Below are positions 6,601-7,018 of a stretch of 7,018 nt of DNA, one piece after another. The DNA comes from Candidatus Dadabacteria bacterium (GTDB lineage: Bacteria; Desulfobacterota_D; UBA1144; Nemesobacterales; Nemesobacteraceae). The notes beneath the pieces are model-generated. The model saw only the letters and a program-made list of their open reading frames with translations. It was not told the DNA's origin and made no database searches. The stretch is taken from positions 5,096 to 12,113 of the forward strand of contig JAPOSJ010000113.1 of the NCBI GenBank assembly GCA_026709745.1, written 5' to 3'. A program made the translations under genes and the position numbers. Each line of letters opens with the position of its first letter. The first letter of the stretch is position 1.

Positions 6601-6668
6601 AGGTTCTCCTTAGAGATTGCCTGCGAAGCATTTGCTTCTTGTTATGAGTAGCAAATCTTGGCAGTTTT
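6575..6668 (-). ncRNA. Putative tracrRNA of the adjacent type II CRISPR-Cas system
   Basis: This minus-strand RNA of about 94 bases has the layout of a tracrRNA. From 5' to 3' the parts are an A+T-mixed anti-repeat-like segment (about 6668-6641) ending CTACTCATAAC, an AA joint, and a perfect 5-bp hairpin GAAGC-AAAT-GCTTC (6638-6625). A second hairpin, TCTC-TAAG-GAGA, is closed by AGG/CCT (6622-6601). The last part is a 9-bp G+C-rich terminator hairpin (6600-6579) with five U. It lies directly between rsmE and cas9 and diverges from cas9, a common place for tracrRNA. Its base-pairing partner, the CRISPR repeat, is not in the window, so the anti-repeat cannot be tested here. The 5' end is inferred from a promoter match. 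Alternatives are an antisense RNA to the cas9 leader, or a plain terminator with chance hairpins. Confidence 0.75.
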
Positions 6669-6693
6669 CAGTCAGTTATATAATCTTTATAGT
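6658..6693 (+). promoter_or_regulatory. Possible cas9 promoter, overlapping the tracrRNA promoter
   Basis: On the plus strand TTGGCA (6658-6663, five of six) and a perfect TATAAT (6679-6684) are separated by 15 bases, which is short. A second arrangement, TTTTCA (6665-6670) and TATAGT (6688-6693), has 17-base spacing. Either would give a cas9 leader of about 60-70 bases. Both overlap the start of the opposing putative tracrRNA. Confidence 0.4.
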
Positions 6694-6705
6694 ATTAAGT
6701 GTACA
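6675..6705 (-). promoter_or_regulatory. Possible promoter of the putative tracrRNA
   Basis: On the minus strand TGTACA (6705-6700, four of six to TTGACA) precedes two overlapping -10 candidates. These are TATATA (6682-6677) at 17-base spacing and TATAAC (6680-6675, five of six) at 19-base spacing. Either would start RNA around 6670-6668, just before the anti-repeat-like segment. The region is A+T-rich, so matches by chance are likely. The call depends on the tracrRNA assignment. Confidence 0.4.
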
Positions 6706-6760
6706 GTATATTCTTCATAAAACAAAATATTGCGGATTAACCCTGCAAGAGTTACGAACA

Positions 6761-7018
6761 ATGAATCAATCGAGACTATCTGAATACGTAATAGGGCTGG
6801 ACGTGGGAACAAACTCCATTGGCTGGAGCATAATAATAGAAAATAATGGGGAACCTGAGGCATTTGTTGACTGCGGAAGCCGCATATTTATTCGTTCCAT
6901 TGAAGACAAATCTCCAACTCCTAAGAACAGGAAACGCAGAGAATCACGACTTCAGAGAAGGCAAATACAAAGACGCAGCAGACGTAAAACCCGCCTCAGA
7001 AACTACCTTATCATGAAA
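6761..7018 (+). CDS. cas9: CRISPR-associated endonuclease Cas9, N-terminal 86 residues (cut by window edge)
   Basis: Cas9 is the RNA-guided double-strand DNA nuclease of type II CRISPR-Cas immunity. The visible part shows RuvC-I, VIGLDVGTNSIGWSIII (10-26), with the catalytic Asp at residue 14 (equivalent to D10 of S. pyogenes Cas9). A beta-strand segment CGSRIF (38-43) follows. The arginine-rich bridge helix, about 55-84, contains RKRRESRLQRRQ and RRSRRKTRLRNYL and has twelve Arg between 57 and 80. A bridge helix this soon after RuvC-I is seen in compact II-C and some II-A enzymes, so the subtype cannot be fixed from this fragment. The ATG is the only plausible start; a weak AAGAG lies about ten bases upstream. 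The frame is open to the window end. REC, HNH, RuvC-II/III and PAM-interacting regions are not visible. Confidence 0.95.
   Translation, partial: MNQSRLSEYVIGLDVGTNSIGWSIIIENNGEPEAFVDCGSRIFIRSIEDKSPTPKNRKRRESRLQRRQIQRRSRRKTRLRNYLIMK

Noticed and set aside
6641..6680. A CRISPR repeat on the plus strand
   Set aside because: There is only one copy and no spacer-repeat periodicity in the window. It is better explained as the reverse complement of a tracrRNA anti-repeat.

Overview
The window is bacterial chromosome carrying compact housekeeping genes, and at its right edge a type II CRISPR-Cas locus begins. The base composition is moderate (roughly balanced G+C by eye), start codons include GTG and TTG, and several genes have clear Shine-Dalgarno sequences. 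The proteins are all typical of Gram-negative-type bacteria, but nothing here fixes the phylum. A deltaproteobacterial or candidate-phylum lineage is only a guess.

Left part, minus strand (1-4076). Read right to left: uvrB, then a short gap with a strong intrinsic terminator hairpin, then the classical transcription/translation operon rimP-nusA-infB. rimP and nusA overlap by four bases. Only the first codons of infB fall inside the window. UvrB is the damage-handling helicase of nucleotide excision repair, RimP matures the 30S subunit, and NusA is the transcription elongation/termination factor.

Middle, plus strand (4177-6562). A divergent set starts with a 42-codon leader-like ORF that has a strong ribosome binding site and contains a terminator-like hairpin. 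It overlaps the start of a cobA-hemD fusion by ATGA. The fusion joins uroporphyrinogen-III C-methyltransferase to uroporphyrinogen-III synthase, so one protein makes uroporphyrinogen III and then commits it to siroheme/cobalamin. It is followed by rsmE, the 16S rRNA U1498 methyltransferase.

Right part (6563-7018). A 198-base A+T-rich intergenic stretch separates rsmE from the first 86 codons of cas9, which cover RuvC-I with the catalytic Asp and the Arg-rich bridge helix. On the minus strand this gap has every element expected of a tracrRNA: an A+T-rich promoter, an anti-repeat-like segment, two small hairpins, and a G+C-rich terminator hairpin with a U tail ending just past the rsmE stop. 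The tracrRNA is thus divergent from cas9, and the two promoters overlap. This is the most interesting part of the window. The rest of cas9, any cas1/cas2 and the CRISPR array lie outside it.
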